From the NCBI RefSeq assembly GCF_963583255.1, contig NC_084803.1, positions 11,940,122 to 12,004,121 of the forward strand: a DNA stretch of 64,000 nucleotides. Direction: 5' to 3'. This DNA comes from Pyrus communis. Taxonomy: Eukaryota > Streptophyta > Magnoliopsida > Rosales > Rosaceae. Of the stretch, positions 15,631 through 27,576 are shown one piece after another; position 1 is the stretch's first letter; every line of letters starts with the position of its first letter. The notes below the pieces were generated by a model. That model searched no databases. It was not told the origin of the DNA and saw nothing but the letters and a program-made list of their open reading frames with translations. The position numbers and the translations under genes are program-made.

Positions 15631-16154
15631 ATGGCTATGGCGACGAGCTGCCTCTCAACACTGAGTTGCGTATCTCCTAGTTGCAGTTGGTCGAATTGGA
15701 GACGAAAGCACTCTTCTTTATCCCTAGTAAGCTCGTCGTCTCCGTCCTCCGCGTTGTCGTTCGAGTCTCGTCAGCATCGGAGGAGTCACGTGGTGTGTAT
15801 GGCGCCGGATGAGGAGAAGCTCACCCGCCGCAACCCTCTCGATTTCCCGATTGTAAGCGTGCTCCTCCGCCTCCTCTCGATTTCTGCCGTGTTTTTGGGT
15901 TTGGAACTTGGTTGCTAATTAGTTTTTGGTTTTGCGGAATTGTGTTGCAGGAGTGGGAGAGACCGAAGCCGGGGCGGAGGCCTGACATTTTTCCGCAGTT
16001 CAGTCCTATGAAGACGCCTCTGCCGCCTCCTATGCCGTATGACCCGCCGGAAGAAGACGAAGACGAGGAGGAGAAGAAGGAGGAAGAAGAAGAGGAGCAA
16101 GAGCAGGAGGAGGAATCTCCTGAGAAGATTGACCCAGATAAGAACAATATTTAA
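15631..16154 (+). CDS. Small acidic protein, probably chloroplast-targeted
   Basis: Two exons (15631-15852 and 15951-16154) encode 141 residues. The first 57 or so are rich in Ser, Cys and Arg with few acidic residues, typical of a plastid transit peptide, and end near SHVVCMAPDEEK. The mature part carries a proline-rich core (WERPKPGRRPDIFPQFSPMK, then TPLPPPMPYDPPEED) and an almost pure Glu/Lys tail ending SPEKIDPDKNNI. I recognise this as a conserved plant protein of unknown function and assign no symbol. The splice sites ATT|GTAAGC and TTGCAG|GAG keep the frame. Targeting is inferred from composition only. Confidence 0.8.
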
Positions 16155-16517
16155 TCTATGCGTCTCTGCATTCAATTTTACGGTCTTTATGTTTGTAGTG
16201 TTGCCTGTAGGTTTAAGTTTAAGTGCTTTCCCACCCCACTGTATGAGTTAAACGGATTATGCTTAATCTTAATCGAGTTGTTTGATATCGAATTTTGATT
16301 GTTTTTCGATGAAATGTGTACCCTTTAGTTTACTCCAAAGCTCACATAAAGTTTCACGAATTTATATATATTCATTAAGAAATAAAGAAATAGCCTTTTG
16401 TGGCAAGAATGTATCCGAAAACTTCCTAAACTCGACGGGATTTCCCCCGCGCAATACATTTGTAAAATTCATATTTGAATGATGAATACTATCTAATGGA
16501 ACGTGAAGTTAGTGTTG

Positions 16518-19500
16518 TTATCTAGGTTCCATTACAGTTATAGATACACAATTTGAAGAACCCATATCCGACCTTATTGCAGCTTGGGATGATCCGTATT
16601 CACTTCTTGAGACATAGAATGCGGGCTGTTTTGGATCTGGTAAAAACATGACATCACTTGTGAGCATGGATATTACTTCCGACATAGTAGGTCTATCCAC
16701 TGCATGTTCTTGCACACATAGCAGACCAACATGAACATATTTCGAAATTTCGTCTTTTGGACATGAGTCCATTGATGGGTCCCTTATCTCTAGACAGTCA
16801 CCTTGTTGCCATAAACCCCAGGCCTGCAGTCAATTAAATTTTGATGCACCATGTGAGTGTTTCTGCTCTAATTGAAATTGAATGCTAATTTCGATCTATC
16901 TTTATAACACTTACAAGTTCAATAAGGCTGAGATTAGTAGATGAAACGAAAACAGTGTTCTTTCTGCCACTCACGATCTCCAGCAGTAAAACTCCAAAGC
17001 TGTATACATCAGACTTCTCAGAGAAAATGCCATTCATGGCATACTCTGGAGACATATAGCCACTGCATAAAATCATCATACAAAATTAGGAAACCGTTCA
17101 TATTTCATATAAGAAAGTACATAAATTTTAGGTGACATTACTATGAAATATTTATGCTTTCTAAACTTACTATGTTCCTACAACTCTATTCGTATTTGCT
17201 CTGGACTCATTCTGTGTGAAGATTCTGGCCATTCCAAAATCTGATATCTTAGGTTTCATGCTTTCGTCTAGTAAAATGTTGCTAGCTTTCAGATCTCTGT
17301 GTATGACTCTAACTCTAGAGTACTTATGAAGATAAAGAAGTCCTTGTGCAATCCCTTCAATGATGTTGATGCGCCTCTGCCAATCTAAGAGATACACTCT
17401 AGTGGAATCTGCAGTTAATGTGAAATTCATAGGATGCTTAGTAGGGTTACAGATTTCGGGGAAGATGGGAGTCTTTGAATTTGAAAGGAATTATGGACAA
17501 ACCAAAGAGGAAGGCATCCAAGCTTGTATTTGTCAAGTATTCATAGATCAGAATCTTCTCTTCTCCTTGAATGCAACAACCCAAAAGCCGAACAAGATTA
17601 CTATGTTGAAGTTCAGCTATGAGTGTTATCTCATTCATGAATTCTTCTAGTCCTTGTCCTGAATGTCTTGCGAGTCTCTTTACTGCTACCTGTTGCCCGT
17701 CTGGTAATACACCCTACAAAAATTTCAAATGTCAGATATCAACTTCCCAGATAGCCATTAGTTGATAAATTTAGATTTTACCTTGTAAACCGGTCCAAAA
17801 CCACCCTCTCCTAGCCTTCTGGCAAATGAGAAGTCATCTGTTGCAGCCACTAATTCAGGAAAAGTGAACATCTTAAATTCCTGCCGCCGGCTTTTGCCGA
17901 ATTTGAGTTTGAATATGTCACCCATTCCGCTGATTTGAGATCCCAAGTCAAGTAACCCTTGCTCTTGGATTGTTTCCGCATTGTCTGCAAGCCAGTGATT
18001 GCAATAGTTTATAAGGTACTTGTACTTGCAATTCATAAATTAACAGCCACAAAATCCTACAGTTTCTTCTCACCAGTTTGTTGCACGTGTTGAGACTTTC
18101 TTTTCCTTGTATAGAGGAAGTACCCCAAAGGTAGCACTGCCGCTGCAAGTATAATCCCCACGATACACCATATCCACCATTTGCTCTTTTTACTTCCTTC
18201 GGTAGGTGTTCCATCTGTACCGAACCACCAAATTAGCATTAATTACTTGAAGTGGTTGAGAGCTATAGCCAATACATAGATACGAAAGACATTATTGTTA
18301 CGAGGTTCATGTCTGTGTCCCGAATAGCATGAACTAAAGGATGGAAGAATGACAAGATGCATAGGTGGATTAGATAAACTCAGTATTAGTCATGCTAAAC
18401 CAGTAATTAGGGTATACATACCCCTGCTATTATTTGCTTTGGTAACGAGGTAATTAACTCCAAAGTAATTATTCTTGACAAAATGTGCTCCTTCTCTCAT
18501 ATACAGACATCCAGACCCATTGGGATGGAAAGGTCCGTAGCCGATACAGGCGCAATCCCTCCAGCAAATTGCGTGACAGTCGCTAAGATCCAAGTTAGGG
18601 TTACTATCATTATATGTCAACTGAGCATCAATTAAGTAGCCTTTTATCGGTAGGAATAGCTCGGAACCATTCCTGCATTCAGAGGTCGTCTGCTTTATGC
18701 ACACTGCATCCGGATAATCTGGGTTGAACGTACATGGACCTGTAGCTGTGGTGTCCCATGTTGTACCGTCTGAGGCTAAAATCGACTGCAAGAGTTGGCC
18801 CCAAGTATTGAGTTCCCATCTCGAAAGAGTAGAGTTGTCTTTGACAGAATAAGTGAAGTACTTCTCCTCTGCATTTGAAACAAAAGTGAACTCGAACAAA
18901 TCAGCCCTGCTTGTCAGTTGAGGGGCCATCTGAAAACTTCCACTTTCCCAGATCCCACTGGTCCAGTATACAACGTCTCGCCGCCAGATGATTAACCGGT
19001 TGGTGCGATTGGGATCCACACCAAGCCGGAATGCACCTGGCGTAGGCACCTGACCGCTGAACCATGAAGAAACTGTTCGATTACGCCCAGTCCTAAAGTC
19101 CAAGCCTAACTTCATTCCAGGTAACAATGTGTTTGATGGATAATCAAAACTTTCCCACAAAATCTTTCCGGGAGTTCCATCCGATGCTACTTCCCTTAAC
19201 ATAAAGTTTCCGGTATCCATCATATAGCCAGTCACATTACCGGAAACTGTCCGATTGTGATCCCACAGAATAATCTCCCCTCCACCATGTTTGATCTTCA
19301 TTTTCCCATCACTATCCAACATAAACACTCCAGACGAATCTACGACCGGAGTTTCAGGGTTTGCCACCCACACCGCATCGGGGTGATTTGGTAGTTTGCT
19401 GTACCATATTCCCAAGAACCGATTGCTCGTAGGCCCCAGGTCACTCGAAGCACCGGGACTGAAGAACCCCAGCTTGAAGTAACCGTGCGGAGAAACGAGA

Positions 19501-19634
19501 TGATCGGCGTCCTGGTCCCGTAGCTGGTCGCCTTGCTTGAGCGTGTACACCACTACTTCCGCATAACAAGAGAGAAGATACCGCAGGAAGAAACACGAGA
19601 AAAGCAGAAGCCTCCTGCTTCCCTGTGCAGCCAT
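16518..19634 (-). CDS. CES101: G-type lectin S-receptor-like Ser/Thr kinase, CES101 type
   Basis: Plasma-membrane receptor kinase. Seven exons on the minus strand: 19634-18422, 18214-18074, 17984-17782, 17713-17503, 17408-17171, 17062-16915 and 16823-16518, giving 819 residues with no break. Domains: signal peptide (1-25); bulb-type lectin starting YTLKQGDQL, with [11 protein letters not shown]-locus glycoprotein region; a Cys-rich PAN-like part ([15 protein letters not shown]); transmembrane segment about 419-441; kinase with glycine loop [10 protein letters not shown], Lys531 in [14 protein letters not shown] (Asp628) and DFGMAR (Asp646). All catalytic residues are present, so the kinase should be active. 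The first exon-5 splice AG is the one in CTGCAG at 17409; an apparent earlier acceptor would break the frame. A dead copy lies upstream at 21.0-22.0 kb. Arabidopsis At3g16030 (CES101/RFO3) is the likely relative; ligand unknown. Confidence 0.92.
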
Positions 19635-19859
19635 CGCCTACTACAATATTCTGTTTCTCTCTACGATTTTTTTGCAGATCAGCTTTTGTAACTTGAATGG
19701 CCTGCAAATTGAATCTCTGACTTTTCCTAATTTGTCCAATCTTTTGAACTTAGCTGTACAAGTTTGATATGTGGGCATACTTGTGTCCGGCAATTCGTTG
19801 AAAATTTGAAAGGATTTTATTGACTTGTTCTTCAATTTCATTTTTAATTAGAATAAATT

Positions 19860-20169
19860 ATTAAAATTATTAGCCAGTCATGATCGCAGCTGAAGGTTCT
19901 CAAAGTCATGAACTAGGCCCTACCCATTACTCGTTTTAAATTCATACTATTAATTAATTAATTGATTGTTTTTGAATTTATTCTTGACTGCTGGAAAATC
20001 TAAAGATCTCCAATGAAGGTGGTGTCATTTTATATTTCAAATTCGCGTTCATAGGCAAGCTTTATAGGTCAAATGGCCTATTTCTTCTCGCTTGAGCACA
20101 CGTGTGGACGACATGTTTATAATTTTAAGATATAATATCAATATTTATAAACGAAACACAATTGTGAAT
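19860..20169. other. Receptor-kinase upstream region, nothing identified
   Basis: AT-rich sequence upstream of the lectin kinase start. No coding frame and no clear promoter box beyond general AT richness. Confidence 0.4.
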
Positions 20170-20170
20170 A

Positions 20171-20414
20171 GGGTTGTGATTTTCACATTCTTAACTACTT
20201 TTCCCACACCTTTTCATATTTTTTAATACTTAATTTGTATCCTACTATTTAATCTTCCATATATACCTCTCCTCTATTTAATCTTTCATTAATTACCATC
20301 AAAAAGTAGGAAAATGTATATATGGAAGATTAAATAATAGGTTACTAATTAAGTATTAAAAAATAAGAAGAAATGTGAGAAAAAGTAGTTAAGGGTGTGT
20401 GAAAATCACAACCC
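20171..20414. mobile_element. MITE, about 244 bp, with long inverted ends
   Basis: The termini GGGTTGTGATTTTCACA and TGTGAAAATCACAACCC are perfect inverted repeats. Complementarity continues inward through TTAACTACTTTT / AAAAGTAGTTAA and the TACTTAATT and ATTAAATCTTCCATATATAC arms, so most of the element can fold on itself. It has no coding capacity. Confidence 0.75.
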
Positions 20415-20596
20415 TTATGAATTCATTGGTGGAAGATTCTAAGATACGGCCAAAGCTAATACACTAGCACAATAAAAGAGCTAACAACAAGTAGTACAAG
20501 CCAAAGCGCAGTTTATTTTGACATATTTCATTTCCCGTTGACTTTTTTAAACTATTACGCGGATAACACTAATTTTTTTATTTTTTATTTTTACAT

Positions 20597-20756
20597 ATGA
20601 TATTATCTACATTAAAAGATTGAAGTGTGGTCTAGACTTCAAAATTAGCTAATAATAGTGTGATTCAAATTCGTCTTTGGCGAGAATCGAATCTAAGACT
20701 TCTCACTTACAAGTGAAGAGAAATATCACTAGATCGTAGTACTAAGTGGCAATTAA
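20597..20756 (-). mobile_element. tRNA-derived SINE-like repeat
   Basis: Read on the minus strand it starts GCCACTTAGTACTACGATCT, followed by AGTGATATT (box A-like), and about 40 bp later AGATTCGATTCTCGCC, close to the GGTTCGANNC box B consensus. These are the two internal promoter parts of RNA polymerase III SINEs. Shorter relatives are at 3213-3342, 58367-58445 and 58670-58760. Confidence 0.6.
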
Positions 20757-21045
20757 GATAATAAGAAGGAGAAATCAAACATACGACCAAGAATGTAAGG
20801 ATAATGCACTAGCATTTTGTGACTGAGAGCATTTTTTATGGCACGGGTATACTGTCACATTGGCGTTCCGTGCTAATGATATAAGAACACGTGGAGAGAA
20901 ACTAACACATATTTTTATGTTATTGGTACAAAATATCACTGTAACCCGTGCCATACAAGTCCTTGTCTCAGTGGCATACGAGGGTGGAATATATAGGAAA
21001 GAAGCCTGCAATCGTTTACGCTTCGTGTTTAGGATTCATATTTTA

Positions 21046-22025
21046 GTAAAGTAAAATGTTGCTAGCTTGAAATCTCTGTGTATGATTCCAACTGTAGAAT
21101 ACTTGTGAAGATAGAGAATTCATTGTGCAATCCCTTCGATGATGTTCATGCGTTATTGGCAATCTAAACGCTTCCCTTTAGTCGAATCTGCAGTTTATTG
21201 AAACTCATACATAGCATGCTTAGCAAATTACAGATGCAGGGGAAGATGGAACAAGGGAGTCTTTGGATTTGAAAGGAGTTGTGGACAAACCGAAAAGGAA
21301 GGCCATCCAAGCTTGTATTCGTCAGGAACTCATAGAGCAGAATCTTCTCTTCTCCTTGAATGCAACAACCAAGAATCCGAACAAGATTGCTGTGTTGAAG
21401 TTCAGCTATTAAGTGTAATCTCGTTTGTGAATTCTTCTAGTCCCTGTCCCGAATTTCTTGCAAGTCTCTTAACTGCTATCTGTTGGCCATCGGCTAACAC
21501 ACCCTACATCGTTATTAAATGCAGGTACCAATGTGCAGTGGCAAAAATGTGTGTGTTGGATGATCAAAACAGTCCCATAAAACGCTTCCTAATGCTCCAC
21601 TGGAAGCAATTTCTTGTAACACAAGATTTCCGGTACCTAGAAAAGTAGCAGTCACACAACCTCAAACTGTTTGATTGGTATCTAATACGGGTATCTGCCC
21701 TCCACCATACACAATCTTCAATTTTCCACCACTCTCCGAAGTAAAAACACCTTGAATCACTGGGCGGAGTTTTCGAATTAGCCACCCACGCTGCATCTGG
21801 ATGACTTATTGGAAGCTTTGAGTCCCACGTAACGATCGCTGGTATCGCCAGAAGCGCTTGAAGTACCAGGACTCAAGAAGCTTAACTTAAAGAAACTGCC
21901 ATTTTCCGAAGCAAGACGATCCTGATTTTGATCTACTATCTGCTGACCTTGCTTGAGTAGTACAAGATAACTAGGGTTTGTGCATGACAATAAGAAAAAA
22001 CAGATTGCACGCAGTACATGCATGA
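21046..22025 (-). pseudogene. Relic of a second CES101-type lectin receptor kinase
   Basis: On the minus strand the N-terminus is recognisable from 22025 (MHVLRAICFF, then LLKQGQQIVDQNQDRLAS) with the bulb-type lectin start and a shifted HPDAAWVANS. A GSVLWDCFDHP-like fragment near 21600 follows. Then the sequence jumps directly to the kinase exon equivalent to exon 4 of the intact gene (21510-21290) and part of exon 5 (21190-21046). The S-locus, PAN, transmembrane and most kinase exons are missing, and several frameshifts are present. The intron after exon 4 is still alignable. It is a tandem duplicate that lost its middle. Confidence 0.85.
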
Positions 22026-22723
22026 GAAAATGCTCAGAATTAGGACAATATTGCATCTCATGTTTTGTGTACGAAATCTTGGTTTTTTCAGGATAATATT
22101 GACCAGTGCTACTAACTTGGTGTGACAAAAAATTGTTGACATTTGGGGACTGCTGACTTATGGTTTATTTGTTGACTTGTTCATTTCTTTAAAAACCCTA
22201 CGTTTTGCTAGTTGCTACTTATTTATTGGTAGATTAAATGGATGGCAATTGAAAACTCTACATCCTATTATGTGTTATTGGTTTGAAATGTAAACATGGC
22301 ATTTTAAATATTTAATTCATTAAGGTTTAGTGTGTGATTGGTTTAAAATGTAAACATGGCATTTTAGGTACGACACATGGTACTCAGGATCGCAGACCGG
22401 TGGCCCAAGAAAACTACTCATATTTGTTTGAATTCTCAATACTAAAGAGACACAGAAAGAGTTGGGTTTTGCCTTTTCGGCCAATAGTGAAAACTTTTAC
22501 TTGAATAATGGACTCCACCTATCCTTCCTGGTGGTTTGAGCACTACGTACCTAATTTTTTTCACGTCAGTTTTTTTTTTTTCCAGACGGGTAGGTTTGAA
22601 TGTTTGCTGAAAGATTGACAGATAATCTTACAAATAAATCACCCCAAATCAAAAAACCCCACATTCTCTTCCAAATCCAGTTCAGAATTTCATCTCCAAT
22701 TTCCTTCTCCCTCACCGAAATCC

Positions 22724-23030
22724 ATGGTATGTACGATCAAATTTATTTTTTTATGTGCAATCTATTGTTCAATTTATTTACTTTTTGTGACATTTTTTTG
22801 CGGTTGCATTTTTGGTGGTGCAGTCTCTTACACCATTGATGTTTAGGACACTGCTGAGGCTGCTAACATCCTTAATCGGAGATCCTGCTGCCTCAGTTTC
22901 GACTTTGCTCTATTACAGCGAGTTGCTTCCGCAGAACATCATCCTCCAAAGATTGGTTCGGCACGAACTGCTCGATGGAGAAAATTACCTGTTCCATTTC
23001 CTCATCAACTTTTTGAGATGTTTTTGGTAG
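22724..23030 (+). CDS. Uncertain small gene, hypothetical
   Basis: An ATG directly followed by GTATGT (22724) and an acceptor GGTGCAG at about 22823 would give a two-exon frame reading SLTPLMFRTLLRLL, then ELLPQNIILQRLVRHELL, ending at a TAG near 23030. I do not recognise the protein. There is no support from context, and it could be a fragment or chance. The remainder of 22140-23870 shows a short duplication (GTAAACATGGCATTTTA at about 22290 and 22352) and no other gene. Confidence 0.2.
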
Positions 23031-24309
23031 GAACTAACAAATTATCATTCTATACTCTAATTCAAGCTAAACTATGAGGCGGAGATTCAAACTTGGATGC
23101 AGATGGACGCACAATACCAAGCAAGTTGCTTTTTTTTTTTTTGTTTTTTGCATTTTGGTAAACCATTATTTATTGGTGACCGACTGGCGAGCGTTCGAGT
23201 TGTAATATGTGAGTTCAGATCATAGAATGAGATATGTTTCACAGTTCTTTGAGCCGATTGCAACTCCATTTAAATCCAAGGTTTGTTATTCGCGTGTGTA
23301 TACAGGATGTGAAAATAGGCATGTGCACCAGAGAAAAAATTACTCCTGGGCCAACACAGATTAATGTGTTGTTAGATTTTGGGCCGCTGGCCCATTTTGG
23401 AAAAGGGTATTTTAGGTTATATCCCTCGTCCATGAATCACTTTTCTAGTTTTCTTTAGCAGGCATTTTCTAGAATCCTTCTTACTTGCACAAAATTGCAC
23501 GTAGCATAATAGCAGTAAGTAGTAACACCATTTGAAGACGATTAACGTATGGAACACCAAGACTTAGAAATACTAATATTATGAATCATTTAATGAAGCA
23601 TGTGATTTCATTAAGTCGTTTAGCATCATTTTAAGGAAAAAAAATTTAGAAGGGACACTCCGACCGTGTTATCCGTATAATATTTCTTATAAAACACATG
23701 GAATTTTTTATTTAAATCTTATTCGACCCCACGTTTGTTTCCCTTTCATGAGAGCTACCCTAGTAGATTAGCTATACCGAAGATTCACTCCACTTTAAGA
23801 GTCCACTACATTGTCTGATTGTAATTAGTTATGCTAAAAGTCTCTAATCAGCGTGCTTAAGAGACTTTCCCGCCATTTTGTTATGTTTTTCATGTTGTGT
23901 TCTCCTGTTGCATTTTCCCTTTCCCCTCAATCTTGTTCTAGTTAGTTCTCCACAATCTTTTGGCAACCCTCTTTATGGGTCATCTCCAATTCAATATGTA
24001 GCCACTTTTCATCGTGATTCATTGCGATCTATTGAGTTGGTGTATCGAAGTCCAATGTTCTCAGGTGTTATCAACGCCACCACCTTCTCTCTCCCTCTGC
24101 CTATGGCAGCGTTGCATGTGGACTTCCACATGCTTCATGGCTGGTTTTTTCCAGTTTGTGGTTGCGATTGATGAACTGTTTTCAGCTGGTGGGGGCGATC
24201 AAAGTGGGGATGCTTTGTCAGGAGCGTGGAATCGAGTTGTACAGGATTTGCTGGTGTGGAAACCAGGGATGAAGCCAGAGATATGCATGGATGGGGCATC
24301 TTTAAACAA

Positions 24310-24570
24310 CAAAATCACAAATTAAAAAGCACAAAAATATACTAAACAAAACACTTATATATTAGTCCATATTGTTTTTCATATAACATATCACAATATC
24401 CATCGATGCGTTTTTATGTTTTGAAAACGATGCATGACAACCTCATTACCAATACCATCAAACATCTCTCTCTACAAAAATAACCATGTTATCATTTATC
24501 CATTAGTCTCTCATACAATTTCACAATCGATCTTCATAAATTTTATGACCGAAAATGCTCTTTCAACAAT
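24310..24570 (-). pseudogene. hAT transposase dimerisation-domain relic (TTF/ZMYM1 type)
   Basis: Read on the minus strand, VERAFSVIKFMKID is followed after stops and frameshifts by a phrase close to ERDVFDGIGNEVVMHRFQNI. These match the C-terminal dimerisation region of plant hAT-related TTF-type zinc-finger proteins as I recall it. Several stop codons are in frame, so it is dead. Only the C-terminal end is present. Confidence 0.55.
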
Positions 24571-25365
24571 AAAAATAACATATGAAAGAATTAATACTAA
24601 TGCTACAAACAATTGAAAGAGTACATTTTTTTTTTCCACACAAATCCGCCCCCTCTGGGCCTAAGGTGGCTCCGCCCATGGCGGAAACGGCTGCAACACG
24701 GTTCTAGTTTGCTGTTTGTTGTTTACTGTGTGTTGGACTTTTGCTACAGGGGCTTTAGTTTCTCTAGGGTTTTCCTGTTTGTTGTTTTTGTGTATTTGGG
24801 CTGCAAACTATCTTTGGGCCCTTTTTTGTTTTATGGTCAATTTTGTGCATACTTTGTATTTGAACCATTGTGTTTGTAAAGTTTGTTGTTGGTAATAAAT
24901 AATACCCTTTGACCAAAAAAACAAAATTGGAAATGGTTGGCATCTATGCCTTGCTTCTGCATGAATGTTAGATAGCTGAAGGGGTTGGTGGTAATACGAT
25001 AGTCATTTCCCTTTTAATTAGTGGAAGTAACATGTGGATTGCTTAATTTATCCCCAAACACACAACTAAAAAGTGGATTAATTTAATTAATCATGTGACT
25101 AATTGGATGGCTTTGGTCGATTCCGTAAGCGGTGGGGCGGTGATGCAAAGCCGTAAAGCCTAATCCATCCACGTAGGTTTCTAACTTTCTATGAATGGGG
25201 CATGCAGAGCAGCGGAAGCTTGCAGACGTGGAATGTGACAGTGCTGTGTGCTTTCTGACTCTGCAGATGGATCTGTTCGAGTTAACTGAAAACTTTATTT
25301 TGTTTCGAAATATCTTATATTGTATAACTTTGTGTAGTTGTCCTGGAAGGTGTAAGTAGCAGCAC

Positions 25366-25638
25366 TCCCTGGCACAAATTGAAGCCCTCGCTGTTCGAAC
25401 TGGGCTTGAGTTGGCGACTGAAAGGGGATATCAAAATGTTAATTTAGAGAGTGATGCACTTCAGATCATTTCTGCATTAGGCGTACCTTCGATGGATTTG
25501 TTTTTCATTGGACCAATCATTGAGGATGCGATATTCCTGATGCGTTTGATCGCTGAAGTTTTTGTTTTCCATATTGATCGCCAAGCAAATTTAGTTGCCC
25601 ATAGACTCGCTAGGTTCTCCCTCCACTCGGGGGTGTGA
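25366..25638 (+). pseudogene. RNase H-like domain fragment of a LINE-type element
   Basis: The frame reads EALAVRTGLELATERGYQNV, then LESDALQIISAL, then IDRQANLVAHRLARFSLHSG. This is the pattern of plant RVT_3 / RNase H-like domains at the end of non-LTR retrotransposon polyproteins and in derived small proteins. A stop lies immediately upstream and no reverse transcriptase is nearby, so it is a 5'-truncated remnant. A polyadenylation-like AATGAAATGAAAT follows. Confidence 0.65.
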
Positions 25639-25800
25639 ATACTTGGTTTGATGAACCTGCAATTATCATTTGTGATACACTTGAGGAGGACCTCTCTTTG
25701 TCATGTAATTCTTAATTTGTCAACTTTGGAAATGAAATGAAATATTGCCTTTTTCCTCAAAATAAAAAAAACAATAAAAAAATTTGTAGTTAAATTTTAA

Positions 25801-27066
25801 AGGTAAATTACACAGAACTACCTCAACTATTGGGTCATTAACAGTTCCATACCTCGTCTTTAAAAAGTTTCAATGTCATACCGTATCTTCAAATTTGTTG
25901 CAATGTCATACATTCCGTCAGTTGTCTGTCAATTATTCTGTTAAATGTTGACGTGGCTTGTGACGTGACACACTTTCTATTAAAAAAATTAAAATACAAT
26001 TACTTAAATATTTTTATAAAAAAATATTTTTGCAGCAGAGTTATTTTCTTCTCGCTCTAAAAAAACCTCATTATCTCCCTCTCTCTCCTCACCCACGCAA
26101 CCGACAATTCAATCTTCCTTTCCGGATTCAATCTCAATCGGCTCCAGGGCTTCCGATTCAGATTTGGAAACCAAATTAAAAAATTTAATTTAATTTAACA
26201 AAAAGAATTGAATTCGATTAGGGTTTCAAATCTATCAAGGCGATTTGAGATTTCTAGGAAATTTCCCCAATTATTTGCGATGACTAACTATGGAGAGTGA
26301 GATTTACAAACGAACAACGAGATCGATCGCGTTGGGGATCAATCGAACGGTGGGGAATTAGAGAACTCGTCGCCTTTGAACGGTGTGGGGAGATCCGACG
26401 CTGAACCAGCGTCGAGGAGTGAGATTGGGCTCGAGGAGCGGTTGACGGGGGTACTTGTTAACGAAGAAGATGGAGATCTGTTGCTCCAGCAGAACATTAG
26501 GGAGGACCGCGTTTTGCACTGGCTAGAAGCGCTTGTTATGCAGGTTATGGGCGCGTGTCGCACCGACGAGAGGTTGAAGCCGCTGTTGAAGATGAATGCC
26601 TCGAATAAGGTCTGGGTTTGGTTTCAAGGAAGACAGAGAGAGAAAGGGGGAGAGGTGTGGGGAGGTTAGTGAAGCAGGAGGAGGAGGAGGTGGAGGGGGA
26701 GGGATGAGGAGATTGAGGAAGAGAGGGCGCGAGGGAGGGGGGGGGGGGTTGTTTCTGGAGTGAAGGGAGGAAGGGTGCAGGGGGGAGACAGGTGGGAGGG
26801 AAGAAGGTGGGCGGATCCCACCTTCTTTTTATAAAAATATTAAAATAATTGTATTTTAATTTTTTAAATATCTAATTAATTTTTTAATAGAAAGCGGGTT
26901 TCGCCTCAAGCCACGTCAGCATTTAACAGAATAATTGACAGACAACTGACAGAAGGTATGACATTGCAACAAATTCGAAGATACGGTATGACATTGAAAC
27001 TTTTTAAAGACGAGGTATGAAACCGTTAATGACCCAATAGTTGAGATAGTTATATATAATTTACCC
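25801..27066 (+). mobile_element. Mutator-like element with captured gene fragment (Pack-MULE-like)
   Basis: Long terminal inverted repeats of about 220-250 bp start (A/G)GGTAAATTA at each end and include CATACCTCGTCTTTAAAAAG and TTGACAGACAACTGAC-type sequence. A perfect 9 bp target duplication, AAATTTTAA, flanks it (25792-25800 and 27067-27075), the size made by Mutator transposases. The interior is GC-richer and carries a host-like coding fragment; no transposase is present, so it is non-autonomous. Confidence 0.85.
26140..26669 (+). pseudogene. Captured exon of a host gene inside the Mutator-like element
   Basis: The frame reads NGVGRSDAEPASRSEIGLEE, then EDGDLLLQQNIREDRVLHWL, then MGACRTDERLKPLLKMNAS, then runs into unrelated Gly/Arg-rich sequence at the point where an exon would end. 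I remember this as the N-terminal part of a conserved plant protein of unclear function and do not name it. A leader with TTCTAGGAAATTTCCCC precedes it. It appears truncated at the 3' side. Upstream of the 26376 start the frame is not clean. Confidence 0.6.
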
Positions 27067-27576
27067 AAATTTTAATTATCACCTTCTTGATTAAGTATTC
27101 AATGAACAAAAATATTAAAATAAAGAATATTGCGGAGACTACTAGAAAATCTCAAAATAATTGACATATTCTATCCATTATATTTTGAATAAGAGTAATG
27201 CTTGGTAAACAATATTTCTAGACTAAATTTGTAAAACATGTGATGTGTCATCAATAAAAAATAAAAACGTTAATCAACAATTCAATCATCAACAAACACG
27301 TCATATGATTTAACAAATTTTGTCTAAATATTTAATCTCCTTAACATTACTCTTTGAATAAAATATAATATCTTTGTTGAAGAAAGGAGACATGGAGTTA
27401 TTCGATCAATGTAATATTTGAATATGAGTGACACAAATCAATTTCGTCAAACTTCTATTAGTAGATGATGTGATAAATATATGAGACCCACAATTCTAAT
27501 TAAATATTATCATGTGAAATTTTTTAAAATCAAATAAAAATTAATTAAAAGCATTAAAATTAAGTTAAAAAATAAA

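Noticed and set aside
15821..16251. Ser-rich and Arg-rich frames overlapping the plastid protein
   Set aside because: Shadows of a Glu/Lys repeat read in other frames.
17447..17460. Apparent loss of a splice acceptor before lectin-kinase exon 5
   Set aside because: I first read the exon as starting upstream of ATGAATTTC. The acceptor CTGCAG at 17414-17409 gives a normal intron and the expected [11 protein letters not shown], so the gene is intact.
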